Below are positions 1 to 8,030 of a DNA stretch of 64,000 bases, in pieces; within the stretch, counting starts at the first letter, position 1; every line of letters starts with the position of its first letter. This stretch comes from Microcoleus sp. EPA2. GTDB taxonomy: Bacteria > Cyanobacteriota > Cyanobacteriia > Cyanobacteriales > Microcoleaceae. The notes beneath the pieces were generated by a model. It was given only the letters and a program-made list of their open reading frames with translations, did not search any database and was not told the DNA's origin. The translations under genes were made by a program, and so were the position numbers. The DNA is taken from assembly GCA_020882975.1 (NCBI GenBank), contig JAHRFD010000003.1:130732-194731 (forward strand), in the 5' to 3' direction.

Positions 1-92
1 ACTAAACCGAATAGCAGTGCTATCAAACCGCCGATGAGGAGTCCGAAATCGCGCAAGCCTTTTTTATCGAGTTTTTTAATTTCGTCGCTCAT
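1..92 (-). CDS. SxtJ-like small membrane protein, N-terminal part only
   Basis: The complement reads ATG at 92-90 and stays open to the window edge, giving MSDEIKKLDKKGLRDFG followed by a hydrophobic stretch (LLIGGLIALLFGLV). A short charged start followed by a membrane segment, directly downstream of a NodU-type carbamoyltransferase on the same strand, matches the SxtJ family of small membrane proteins that accompany SxtI-type carbamoyltransferases in cyanobacteria. The remainder lies outside the window, so length and function cannot be checked. Family assignment is inferred from position and this short N-terminus. Confidence 0.55.
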   Translation of the reverse strand, partial: MSDEIKKLDKKGLRDFGLLIGGLIALLFGL

Positions 93-97
93 GGGAA

Positions 98-277
98 ATA
101 AGGAAGAAGGAAGAGGGAAGAAGGAAGAGGGAAGAGGGAAGAGGGAAGAAGGAAGAGGGAAGAAGGAAGAAGGAAGAGGGAAGAGGGAAGAAAGCCCTTC
201 GACGCTTCGACTCCGCTCAGCGCACCGATAACTAATGACTAATGACTAATGACTAATGACTAATGACTAATAACTAA
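98..277. repeat. Purine-rich and TAATGAC simple repeats
   Basis: Positions 98-192 are a run of GGAAGA/GGGAAGA heptamer-like units. Positions 200-225 carry a fragment of the dispersed TTCGACTCCGCTCAG motif, and 229-277 repeat TAATGAC/TAATAAC up to the stop codon of the carbamoyltransferase gene. These are intergenic short tandem repeats of the kind common in filamentous cyanobacteria. An ORF spanning 34-231 is only a translation of the repeat. Confidence 0.8.
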
Positions 278-2217
278 TCTAGTTCAAATTCATTTTTCCA
301 AGCATCATCTTGTTTCCAAGGAATTTGTTCGGATTTAGAAAGCAAGAAATTCTCCAAAACCAGATAGTCCATTTCAGTACGCATGAAACAGCGATAAGCA
401 TCCTCTGGAGTACAAACAATCGGTTCGCCACGGACATTAAAAGAAGTATTAACTAAAATCCCACATCCCGATCGCTTTTCAAAGTGACTAATTAAGTCAT
501 AGTACCGAGGATTAGTTTCCTTGTGAACCGTTTGGACACGCGCCGAGTAATCAACGTGAGTAACAGACGGAATCTCGGAGCGCGGAACGTTGAGCTTGTC
601 AATGCCAAACAGTTGTTCTTGTTCGGGTGTCATCGGAATGCGGAGACTGGTTTTGACAGGAGCCACCAATAGCATATAAGGGCTAGAATGATCCATCTCA
701 AAATAATCAGCCACACGTTCGGCTAAGACTGACGGCGCAAAAGGTCGAAAAGATTCCCGATATTTAATTTTCAGGTTCATGACCGACTGCATTTTAGCAT
801 TGCGGGGATCGCCAATGATCGATCGACCTCCCAGAGCCCGCGGGCCAAATTCCATCCGTCCTTGGAACCATCCCACCACATTGCCCTGTTCCAGAATTTC
901 TGCCAACTGCGGCATTAATTCGGCATCATCCAATCGATGATAGCTAGCTTTGACAGCATCCAAATATTCGAGAATTTCTGTGTCAGTAAACTTTGGCCCC
1001 AAATAAGAACCGCGCATTTGGTCGCGACAAGTTAAATGAGCGATAGACTTAGTAACAGTTGCCACTGGTGGGTTGGTAGTGAGAACTTCAGTCCGCTCCT
1101 CCTGGAGTTCCTTTAATGGGAATCCATCACCTGGAACAGTACGAGTTTGTTCGCAATACTGATACCAAATCGCCAAAGCCGCACCCAAAGCACCGCCAGC
1201 ATCTCCTGATGCCGGCTGAATCCAAATATCTTTGAAAATGCCTTCCCGCAAAATGCGGCCGTTAGCTACGCAGTTAAGAGCAACGCCACCAGCGAGGCAA
1301 AGATAATCGACATTCAATTCTTTTTTAACTGTTCTGCAAAGCCGCAACACAACTTCTTCAGTGACAACTTGAATGGAAGCGGCAATATCCATTTCTCGCT
1401 GAGTTAATTTCCCTTCAGCTTGGCGTGGCGGGCCTTCAAACAGTTCGTCAAACTTCTGATTGGTCATGGTTAAGCCAACTGTATAGTTGAAATAATCCAT
1501 GTTTAAACGGAAAGTTCCGTCATCTTTGAGGTCGATTAAATAGTTGAGAATTTTGTCTACATATTTGGGTTCGCCGTAGGGTGCTAAACCCATGAGTTTG
1601 TATTCACCTGAGTTGACTTTGAAGCCTGTGTAGTAGGTGAAAGCGGAATAAAGCAAACCCAAGGAGTGAGGAAAGTCGATTTCCCACTCAGGAGTTAGTT
1701 CGTTGCCCTCTCCCAGCCAGACTGAGGTTGTCGCCCATTCTCCCACGCCGTCGAGACACAAAACGGCGGCTTTGTGAAACGGGCTGGGGAAAAATGCTGA
1801 GGCGGCGTGGGATTGGTGGTGTTCGGTAAATAGTAGAGATGGTTTGAGTTTTGAGGTTTTGCAGTTTGCCATTTCTGCAAGTTCTCTTTTGAGCATGGTT
1901 TTGAGGTAAAGCTTTTCTTTTAGCCAGATGGGCATGGCGGTTAAGAAAGAACGAAAACCTTTGGGTGCGTAGGCTAAATAGGTTTCGAGTAGGCGCTCGA
2001 ATTTGACTAAGGGTTTGTCGTAAAATACTATTCGATCGACTTCCTGTAGGTCTATTTGTGCTTCTTTTAGGCAATAGGCGATCGCATTCTTGGGAAATCT
2101 GGCATCGTGTTTTTTGCGGGAAAATCTTTCTTCCTGCGCTGCGGCGATAATTTTTCCGTCGCTAATTAAGGCTGCGGCGCTGTCGTGATAGTACGCCGAG
2201 ATTCCAAGTATGTTCAT
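274..2217 (-). CDS. NodU/SxtI-type O-carbamoyltransferase
   Basis: A carbamoyltransferase of about 647 residues, expected to move the carbamoyl group from carbamoyl phosphate to a hydroxyl of a small molecule or glycan. The start MNILGISAYYHDSAAAL is typical. Visible motifs are EERFSRKKHD near residue 30, HHQSHAASAFFPSPF near 135 and LCLDGVGE near 155 (Kae1-like domain), LAGGVALNCVANG near 310, FGPRALGGRSI near 460 and LVNTSFNVRGEPIVC near 600 (C-terminal domain). A GTG lies 12 bases further out, but AGGAG sits just before the ATG at 2217, which decides the start. An SxtJ-like gene follows downstream. The substrate is unknown; saxitoxin synthesis is not implied, since such pairs occur widely outside sxt clusters. 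Confidence 0.9.
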   Translation of the reverse strand: MNILGISAYYHDSAAALISDGKIIAAAQEERFSRKKHDARFPKNAIAYCLKEAQIDLQEVDRIVFYDKPLVKFERLLETYLAYAPKGFRSFLTAMPIWLKEKLYLKTMLKRELAEMANCKTSKLKPSLLFTEHHQSHAASAFFPSPFHKAAVLCLDGVGEWATTSVWLGEGNELTPEWEIDFPHSLGLLYSAFTYYTGFKVNSGEYKLMGLAPYGEPKYVDKILNYLIDLKDDGTFRLNMDYFNYTVGLTMTNQKFDELFEGPPRQAEGKLTQREMDIAASIQVVTEEVVLRLCRTVKKELNVDYLCLAGGVALNCVANGRILREGIFKDIWIQPASGDAGGALGAALAIWYQYCEQTRTVPGDGFPLKELQEERTEVLTTNPPVATVTKSIAHLTCRDQMRGSYLGPKFTDTEILEYLDAVKASYHRLDDAELMPQLAEILEQGNVVGWFQGRMEFGPRALGGRSIIGDPRNAKMQSVMNLKIKYRESFRPFAPSVLAERVADYFEMDHSSPYMLLVAPVKTSLRIPMTPEQEQLFGIDKLNVPRSEIPSVTHVDYSARVQTVHKETNPRYYDLISHFEKRSGCGILVNTSFNVRGEPIVCTPEDAYRCFMRTEMDYLVLENFLLSKSEQIPWKQDDAWKNEFELD

Positions 2218-2525
2218 CGCTCTCCTCACAAATCGCTATGCGTTTGCATTTGACTATTTAGAATAGCTAATGATTATAACTGCTTAAGTGCGGATTTGGA
2301 ATTTTTCTTCCACATTCCTGGAGGTGCGCCAACCACAGAAACCAGATTTTTGAGTGCATCTGCCGGATCGAAGGAAGGATTTTCCCAGAAAAAACGGGCT
2401 TTTAGATGCCGATGTGTCCAGGACTATTTAATGGAAATCTTCTCAACAGCCAGCTTTCAACAGGCTGTTGAGGCTTGTTTTACAAGAGTGAGGGGAGATG
2501 TGCGATCGACAATTGACAATTCCAT
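2218..2525. other. Intergenic region without a supported gene
   Basis: About 300 bases between the carbamoyltransferase start and the end of the next leftward gene. It holds the presumed promoter of the carbamoyltransferase gene. An open frame at 2296-2538 (+) has low-complexity unrelated content and no ribosome site, so I do not call it. Confidence 0.5.
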
Positions 2526-3014
2526 TTACAATCGCTGAATCCGTCGCCACCAAGCCCTGAAGTATGTCACCAGGGGGAATTGATAAAATTCACCTACCAA
2601 CCACAGGACAATTCCTAAATGGGACAAAAATGCTAGCCCTGTCCAAGCTGCGGGCAACCACGACAGTCGGCTGCCGGGAACCGGGGGAAAATAGTAAGCT
2701 GACAGCCCTAGCAAGGTAGTGGGCAGGAAAATTAGACCCAGTGCTGCTGCTAAGTAGGGCCATCCGAATTCTACGCCTTCGAGGTGGGTTCCGATCCACT
2801 GTTTGCCGTTCCAGTGCCAAGTTATCGGTGGTGCTCGATCGGCCATTTTGAGCATTTGTCTTTCTTCGTTGCCCGTGAAAATGTGTTGACAGAAGTTGCA
2901 AGCTAGGGCTTCCATCATGGGCATGGGAGAAATTTCGCCAGTGCGACAAACTGGGCAAGGATATGTGTGTTCAGGGTGGAAAGGACGGGTGGATTTTTGG
3001 GTGAATGTTGGCAT
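2526..3014 (-). CDS. Zinc-ribbon membrane protein, unknown function
   Basis: A protein of 162 residues. Residues 19-43 hold two Cys pairs (CPVC and CNFC) that should form one zinc ribbon. Two strongly hydrophobic segments follow (about residues 85-108 and 122-142), and the C-terminus is basic (YFRAWWRRIQRL). This implies a membrane protein with a cytoplasmic metal-binding head. I recognise no named family beyond conserved cyanobacterial hypothetical proteins. The start MPTFTQKSTRP is the only ATG before the first Cys pair. The gene stands alone between repeats on both sides. Confidence 0.7.
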   Translation of the reverse strand: MPTFTQKSTRPFHPEHTYPCPVCRTGEISPMPMMEALACNFCQHIFTGNEERQMLKMADRAPPITWHWNGKQWIGTHLEGVEFGWPYLAAALGLIFLPTTLLGLSAYYFPPVPGSRLSWLPAAWTGLAFLSHLGIVLWLVGEFYQFPLVTYFRAWWRRIQRL

Positions 3015-3055
3015 GGATTAGAGATTTTGTCAATAGATTGAACAATTTTAACGCA

Positions 3056-3572
3056 GTCATTAGTCATTAGTCATTAGTCATTAGTCATTAGTCATTAGTC
3101 ATTAGTCAGTAGTCAGTAGTTAGTAGTCATTAGTCAGTAGTCATTAGTCATTAGTCAGTAGTTAGTAGTCAGTAGTTAGTAGTCAGTAGTTAGTAGTCAT
3201 TAGTCAGTAGTCAGTAGTCATTAGTCATTAGTCAGTAGTCATTAGTCAGTAGTTAGTAGTTAGTAGTCAGTAGTCAGTAGTCAGTAGTCAGTAGTCAGTA
3301 GTTAGTAGTCAGTAGTCAGTAGTCAGTAGTTAGTAGTCATTAGTCAGTAGTTAGTAGTCATTAGTCAGTAGTCAGTAGTTAGTAGTCAGTAGTCATTAGT
3401 CAGTAGTTAGTAGTCATTAGTCAGTAGTTAGTAGTCATTAGTCAGTAGTCAGTAGTCAGTAGTCAGTAGTCATTAGTCAGTAGTTAGTAGTTAGTAGTTA
3501 GTAGTCAGTAGTCATTAGTCAGTAGTCATTAGTCAGTAGTTAGTAGTTAGTAGTTAGTAGTTAGTCAGTAGT
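3056..3572. repeat. 0.5 kb array of three interleaved heptamers
   Basis: Roughly 73 head-to-tail 7-base units in three main spellings, TAGTCAT, TAGTCAG and TAGTTAG, in irregular order. The array fills the space between birA and the zinc-ribbon gene and runs almost to the birA stop codon. It matches the short tandemly repeated repetitive (STRR) class described in cyanobacteria. No coding potential. Confidence 0.9.
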
Positions 3573-3578
3573 CAACCG

Positions 3579-4400
3579 TCAATTTTTTAAGCGAACTCGC
3601 CCGGAGGCAAAGGCTTGTATGCGATCGCCCTCTAAACGCAATCGCAAACGACCACCTTCGTCAATGCCGGTGGCTTGTCCGTAGATGGTTTTGTCGGAAA
3701 GTTCGATTGCCACTGGGCAACCAAAAAGTGCATCACGGTGCTGTAATTCTGGCAACAGTCTGGCTAAACCGGATTTTCCTGCTGGTTTGTCATTTTTGTG
3801 AAACATATGGGCTAGTTCCAGGAGATATTGTCGCAGTCGATCGAGCAAACACAGTTCATCTGGCACTTGGCTAGCTATAGAATGCAAGCTTACTGCATTG
3901 CCGATCGCGCTGGCATCAAGTCCGCGGAGATCGAAGTCTACACACAGGTTGATGCCGATGCCGACTACGGCGCGAGTTGTGGCGGAAACATTGCTAGAAG
4001 TGGCTTCGCAGAGAATTCCGGCTAATTTGCGGCGATCGATCCAAATGTCGTTTGGCCATTTCAGGCGCAGCAGAGTGCGACAGTCAGCAACTAAATCTTC
4101 GATCGCATAAATCACGGCTAAACCGACGGCTAAACTGAGTCCAGGTAGCAGATTAGTGTTGAGGTTATCGAGTACAAAACTCGCAGTCAAAACACCGGTT
4201 GGGGCGTGCCATGTGCGCCCGTGTTGGCCTCTACCACTGGTTTGTCGTTTGGTAAATACGACATCTCCGTGTTTGAGTTGGGCTGCGCGGGCGATGGCGA
4301 TCGTGTTGGTACTGGGACAGGTATCTAACCAGTGTAGCCAGTGAGGGATATTTGGGCGATCGGGTTCTGGAAATGGTGAAATTAAGGGCGATTCAGACAA
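3579..4400 (-). CDS. birA: Biotin--[acetyl-CoA-carboxylase] ligase
   Basis: A 273-residue enzyme that activates biotin to biotinyl-AMP and attaches it to the biotin carboxyl carrier protein of acetyl-CoA carboxylase. The biotin/ATP-binding motif GRGQHGRTWHAP lies near residue 57 and KWPNDIWIDRRKLAGIL near 118; a small SH3-like C-terminal domain follows. There is no N-terminal HTH, so this is the monofunctional type without repressor activity. The frame begins at a TTG codon with no Shine-Dalgarno sequence and no in-frame ATG close by, so the exact start is uncertain. It lies 49 bp downstream of the FTR1 gene on the same strand. Confidence 0.92.
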   Translation of the reverse strand: MSESPLISPFPEPDRPNIPHWLHWLDTCPSTNTIAIARAAQLKHGDVVFTKRQTSGRGQHGRTWHAPTGVLTASFVLDNLNTNLLPGLSLAVGLAVIYAIEDLVADCRTLLRLKWPNDIWIDRRKLAGILCEATSSNVSATTRAVVGIGINLCVDFDLRGLDASAIGNAVSLHSIASQVPDELCLLDRLRQYLLELAHMFHKNDKPAGKSGLARLLPELQHRDALFGCPVAIELSDKTIYGQATGIDEGGRLRLRLEGDRIQAFASGRVRLKN

Positions 4401-4449
4401 GGTTTGATTGGTGGTATAGCAACCGCTGGTGTGAGCAAGTTAGACGTAA

Positions 4450-5406
4450 CTAGCTTGCTTGTTCTGTAGCAGACTTAGCATTTTTGCTGGTCAAATTTGG
4501 CTTGTTGCCTAATTTTTGGAAATAAAGACTGCCGACGATGACTAAGAACATAGCATAACCGATTCCTTGGACTAGATAAAGTCGATCTCTGTATCCGAAT
4601 AGTGCTTTGAGTACAATTCCAGGAAATTTGCGATCGGGCAAAATTGCCTCTGCATTCCACAGCATCGGACCTAAAATACAGGAGTGGAGTTGTGCAGTGC
4701 GATCGAAAAAAACACAAATCCCTGCATAGTTGATATCTGTCTGGGACAAAAGGGCAGCAGAGGAGTCAAAATGTTTGAGTGCGGATACTGCTAAACCGGC
4801 GACAATTAGCAATAATAAGATTCCCATAAATTTGAAAAACTTGCCCAGTTCAATTTTGACACCCCACTGGAAAATTAGCGCGCCTATGATTGCCGCCCCA
4901 AGCAAACCGGCTAAAGCACCTAAAGCCGGAGTTAAACCTTGTTGAAATTGAGCGCTGACAAATATAACTGTTTCAAAACCTTCGCGAAGTACGGCGATAA
5001 AAATTAAGCCGAATACGCCCCAGCCAGCATTAGCATTTTCTGTCAAAGCTGCTGTTACTGCTCCTTCGACTTCTGCTTTAAGAAAGCGGGCTTGCTGAGT
5101 CATCCAAATTAGCATCCAACTTAGCATTACTATGGCGACAATTCCCAAACCACCTTCGAGTAGTTGCTTAATTACTGGTGCGTAAGGCTGATTTGATGTT
5201 GAGAGTATGTGGAGTAACTGATTGAATAATGCACCCACACCAGCGCTAGCGCCTATGCCGGCTGCGATACCTGCATAAACCCAAGAATTGAGATTAGTTT
5301 GGTCGGCTTTTTTTAAGCAAGCTAGGACTATCCCCACGACTAAGGCTGCTTCTACGCCTTCGCGGAGGGTAATTACAAAAGTTGGGATGGCTTCAGTAAA
5401 GTTCAT
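4450..5406 (-). CDS. FTR1-family high-affinity iron permease
   Basis: A 318-residue integral membrane protein with about seven hydrophobic segments. The two signature REXXE iron-binding motifs are present: REGVE near residue 16 and REGFE near residue 141. FTR1/EfeU permeases move ferric iron, usually produced by coupled oxidation of ferrous iron, across the cytoplasmic membrane. The neighbours support iron: a ferritin-like gene and three membrane-protein genes lie upstream on the same strand. The ATG is preceded directly by an AACAAATAA repeat rather than a ribosome site. An EfeO-type partner is not present in the window. Confidence 0.92.
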   Translation of the reverse strand: MNFTEAIPTFVITLREGVEAALVVGIVLACLKKADQTNLNSWVYAGIAAGIGASAGVGALFNQLLHILSTSNQPYAPVIKQLLEGGLGIVAIVMLSWMLIWMTQQARFLKAEVEGAVTAALTENANAGWGVFGLIFIAVLREGFETVIFVSAQFQQGLTPALGALAGLLGAAIIGALIFQWGVKIELGKFFKFMGILLLLIVAGLAVSALKHFDSSAALLSQTDINYAGICVFFDRTAQLHSCILGPMLWNAEAILPDRKFPGIVLKALFGYRDRLYLVQGIGYAMFLVIVGSLYFQKLGNKPNLTSKNAKSATEQAS

Positions 5407-5684
5407 TTATTTGTTAGTTGTTATTGGTTATTTGTTATTTGTTAGTTGTTACTTGTTGTTTGTTATTTGTTGTTTGTTGTTGGCGGTGTCCTGCCCTTCG
5501 GCTACGCGGTTCGTGAGCGTACTCGAAGGGCAGGACACCGCGAAATGGAAGGGTTATTTGTTGTTTGTTATTGGTCACCATCGCGATTAGAGTTATTTGT
5601 TAGTTTTTATTTTATACCCATAACAACTAACAAATAACAACTAACAAATAACCAATAACAACTAACAAATAACCAATAACAAAC
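5407..5684. repeat. Inverted heptamer arrays around an 18-bp hairpin
   Basis: The left part reads TTGTTAT/TTGTTAG units and the right part reads the complementary AACAAATAAC/AACTAACA units, so the two arrays can pair. Between them is a perfect inverted repeat: arm GCGGTGTCCTGCCCTTCG at 5483-5500 and its complement at 5524-5541, with a 23-base loop. The block separates the FTR1 and ferritin-like genes and may end transcription or process the message between them. Confidence 0.8.
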
Positions 5685-6119
5685 TCAACTATAATCCCGT
5701 AGCATTTTTTTGAGTTCTACTTGGTGCAATTCTTCTTGTCCAATCAGAGTACGGGCATACTCTTCCAGATAAACGCTGGAGTCTGTAACGACTTCTAGTA
5801 AGGATTTATACTTTTTTAGCGCTTTTTTTTCGTGATTTAAACTTTCTTCCAACAAGTCTTTTATCGAATGTTTGTAGGTTTCTTCTATCGGAGCAATTTT
5901 CTGGCTGGGATGTCCATCTAAGCCTGTTAAAATTTCTCCGGCTTGTTGGGCATGGAGTAGGGATTCGGTTGCTTGTGCTTGAAAAAACTGCACGATAGGA
6001 ATCCGGTTTGGTCCTGTCACCATTAGTGCGTAGTGGGTGTAGCGTACTACTCCTGCTAGTTCCCATTCCATGATGGTGCATAGCAGTTCTTGGGTTTTTT
6101 TCTCGTCGAGTTCTTTCAT
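5685..6119 (-). CDS. Ferritin-like (bacterioferritin-type) iron storage protein
   Basis: A 144-residue, all-helical protein of the length of ferritin-like four-helix bundles. Carboxylate/histidine motifs expected of the diiron site are visible: MEWELAGVVRYTHY near residue 17, ATESLLHAQQAGE near 50, HEKKALKKY near 93 and GQEELHQVELKKML near 126. The fold and residues suggest ferroxidase or iron-storage activity in the cytoplasm. It lies next to FTR1, consistent with import and storage being coupled. Whether it is a bacterioferritin with haem or a smaller ferritin relative cannot be settled by eye. Confidence 0.8.
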   Translation of the reverse strand: MKELDEKKTQELLCTIMEWELAGVVRYTHYALMVTGPNRIPIVQFFQAQATESLLHAQQAGEILTGLDGHPSQKIAPIEETYKHSIKDLLEESLNHEKKALKKYKSLLEVVTDSSVYLEEYARTLIGQEELHQVELKKMLRDYS

Positions 6120-6235
6120 TTGTTGTTTAAGATGTAGAATGCTTTACAGGGCGCAACTTATAATATCACATTTAAATGATAATTTAAAATTAAGGTGCGC
6201 CATAAGTACCTTACTGGATAGATGTTTTAGGTGAG

Positions 6236-6862
6236 TTACGGGTTAACTTCTAAGGTTCCAGTAGGAGCGAATACCACTGTCAACTTCGCGACTGGTGCGG
6301 GGCTATTGCTAGTGGTAGTTTCGGAAGCTGTGAGCAGATTTGGTAGGGGAGTTTCTTGGGTGAAATCCTTGGCAGGCTGGTTGAGTGGCTCGAAATTGGC
6401 GATCGCCCCGTCTTGACTTGCACTGACTTGATAGACTAGATTTTGAGTGAACGTGGGGCTAGTTTTCCAAGTCTGATTTATGCGATCGTACACTTTGAGA
6501 GCTAACTCATCTAATTGAGGGCGATCGATGATTTCTGCTGTTTTCTTTGTAATATCCACCGCCGGAACTTCTGGCTTAGCTGCTGATGGTAAAGCTGGGA
6601 CAGGCCGATCTTTAGGAATACTTGCACTAGCTGGTTCAGAAGACTGATTAGCGACAGTGGTAACATTTTTTGCTGGTGTGTCAGCAGGATTTTTCCCCTC
6701 AACTGTCAAAGACTTGATGTGGGAACCGAAAAACTTTTCTTTTTGGCTAACCCGCCACATGGCGATGGGATAAGTCACAAAGAAAAGAGTCAAAACTCCA
6801 ACGCCAACCCAAACTATTTTGTGCATCTCCCTGGCCGGAAGTGGCTTATTTTTCGTTTCCAT
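6236..6862 (-). CDS. Membrane-anchored protein of the iron cluster, unknown function
   Basis: A 208-residue protein. A single membrane segment (VWVGVGVLTLFFVTYPIAMW, residues 18-37) follows a short positively charged start, so most of the chain should be periplasmic. A Pro/Ala/Ser-rich linker (about 65-105) leads to a small domain near residues 112-208 with the pattern YDRINQTWKTSPTF, which recalls the C-terminal domain of TonB-type proteins; that likeness is weak. GAGG lies seven bases before the ATG. It is 21 bp from the upstream membrane gene, so the two are probably co-transcribed. Confidence 0.65.
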   Translation of the reverse strand: METKNKPLPAREMHKIVWVGVGVLTLFFVTYPIAMWRVSQKEKFFGSHIKSLTVEGKNPADTPAKNVTTVANQSSEPASASIPKDRPVPALPSAAKPEVPAVDITKKTAEIIDRPQLDELALKVYDRINQTWKTSPTFTQNLVYQVSASQDGAIANFEPLNQPAKDFTQETPLPNLLTASETTTSNSPAPVAKLTVVFAPTGTLEVNP

Positions 6863-6883
6863 TATTAAACCTCGAATTATTTA

Positions 6884-7357
6884 TTAAGTTAACGGCAAAT
6901 AGGGGAATAGAGGATGCCAACACATAGCTGTGGCAGCGATTAACAAAGCAAACATCCAGAAAAATATGGTACGGCTTTTAATGTTCTGATTCTTCCATAG
7001 AGTATGGAGAATTGACCAACTGATAAGCCAACCGACAAGTAACATAGTTTCTTTGCCAGTGTAACTGCCGATATTACCCCACAATTCGCTATCAGTCTTG
7101 CTTCCGGGAATCCAAGTACCGAGAGACCAAATAAATGCTTCTCTGGCTTTAGATGTGTCTGACAAGTGGTGAGTCACCATCATGGTAAAACAACCAATTG
7201 TGGCACTAATTACTGCTGCTGCGGCGGGTCCAGAAACACTAAGCCCTGTTTCGGAGCCTTCAGCTAAACCGCTGGGAAACTGTTTGAATTTGCTCCATAA
7301 TTTACCGTAAAAAGGTTGATGATTGGCATAAGATTGGCGATTTAATTGTCTAGTCAT
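6884..7357 (-). CDS. Polytopic membrane protein of the iron cluster, unknown
   Basis: A 157-residue protein with about three hydrophobic segments (near 45-62, 103-118 and 130-147). His-containing stretches VTHHLSD and CWHPLFPY lie close to membrane edges. AGGAG is found nine bases before the ATG at 7357. It lies 37 bp downstream of the preceding membrane gene and 21 bp upstream of the next one. I recognise no named family. Its position in a set ending with ferritin-like and FTR1 genes points to iron transport or a linked redox step, which is inference. Confidence 0.65.
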   Translation of the reverse strand: MTRQLNRQSYANHQPFYGKLWSKFKQFPSGLAEGSETGLSVSGPAAAAVISATIGCFTMMVTHHLSDTSKAREAFIWSLGTWIPGSKTDSELWGNIGSYTGKETMLLVGWLISWSILHTLWKNQNIKSRTIFFWMFALLIAATAMCWHPLFPYLPLT

Positions 7358-7394
7358 TTGAAAATGCTCCTATCTTAGGTAAAGTAACTACTAA

Positions 7395-8030
7395 CTACAG
7401 AGCTTGAATTTTAGCAACACCAATTCCGCTCACCATGCCACCCATTGCAAAAAACATGATTGCCATCAAAGCTACACAGGTAGCTGTTAAAACTGGGCGA
7501 TTTTTTTTGTCTAAAATTGAGTCGCCATAGTTCCATAAAATCCAGGTGCAAGCTACTGTTAAAGGCAGTGTAAACAATACGCTAAATTCGTGATATTCCA
7601 TCAAAACGTACTGCCCTAGAGGAGAGTTTTCTTTTAGCAAAGCTCTTGCTCCGCCGAAATTTATACCTGCTCGATACCGCATATAAGCCCAGTTACCAGT
7701 AGCAATGGCCAAAAAACTCAAAATAGTTGACCAAAAGGCTAAGGTTCGCATTTGTGGCAAGATTTTACCGGCCCCTCGCAACAATGGAAATGCCAAATGT
7801 CCGGTATAAACCATCACCACTAATGCAAACATTGCACCCATGCCGTGAATTGTACCCATCCACCGCTGCCAAGGGCTCGGATGCAAGAGGTTAACTAGGG
7901 GTAAAAACAGAAATAAACCAGCGGATAAAAAGCTCAGCCCGTAGATGGAAACTTGAGCAATATCTAGTTGTCTGGGAAATTCCGATGTAGCTAAATCTGT
8001 AGTTGAGTCTTGTTTTGAGTGTTGTACCAC
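7395..8030 (-). CDS. Polytopic membrane protein, possibly haem-binding, head of iron cluster
   Basis: A 211-residue protein with five to six hydrophobic segments. Histidines sit within or at the ends of several of them (TIHGMGAMF near 84, YTGHLAFPLLRG near 98, EYHEFSVLF near 147), a pattern seen in b-type cytochrome-like membrane proteins such as DUF4079 or cytochrome b561 relatives. If it binds haem it could supply the ferrous-to-ferric oxidation that FTR1 permeases need. The start is GTG at 8030, supported by AAGGAG eight bases upstream. A Fur-like palindrome lies about 260 bp upstream. Confidence 0.65.
   Translation of the reverse strand: MVQHSKQDSTTDLATSEFPRQLDIAQVSIYGLSFLSAGLFLFLPLVNLLHPSPWQRWMGTIHGMGAMFALVVMVYTGHLAFPLLRGAGKILPQMRTLAFWSTILSFLAIATGNWAYMRYRAGINFGGARALLKENSPLGQYVLMEYHEFSVLFTLPLTVACTWILWNYGDSILDKKNRPVLTATCVALMAIMFFAMGGMVSGIGVAKIQAL

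Noticed and set aside
34-231. 65-codon open frame with KEEGRGK repeats
   Set aside because: It only translates the GGAAGAG purine repeat and overlaps the SxtJ-like start on the other strand.
2296-2538. 80-codon rightward frame
   Set aside because: No ribosome site, no recognisable domain, and it overlaps the end of the zinc-ribbon gene.
3056-3572. CRISPR array
   Set aside because: Units are 7 bp with no unique spacers and no cas genes nearby.
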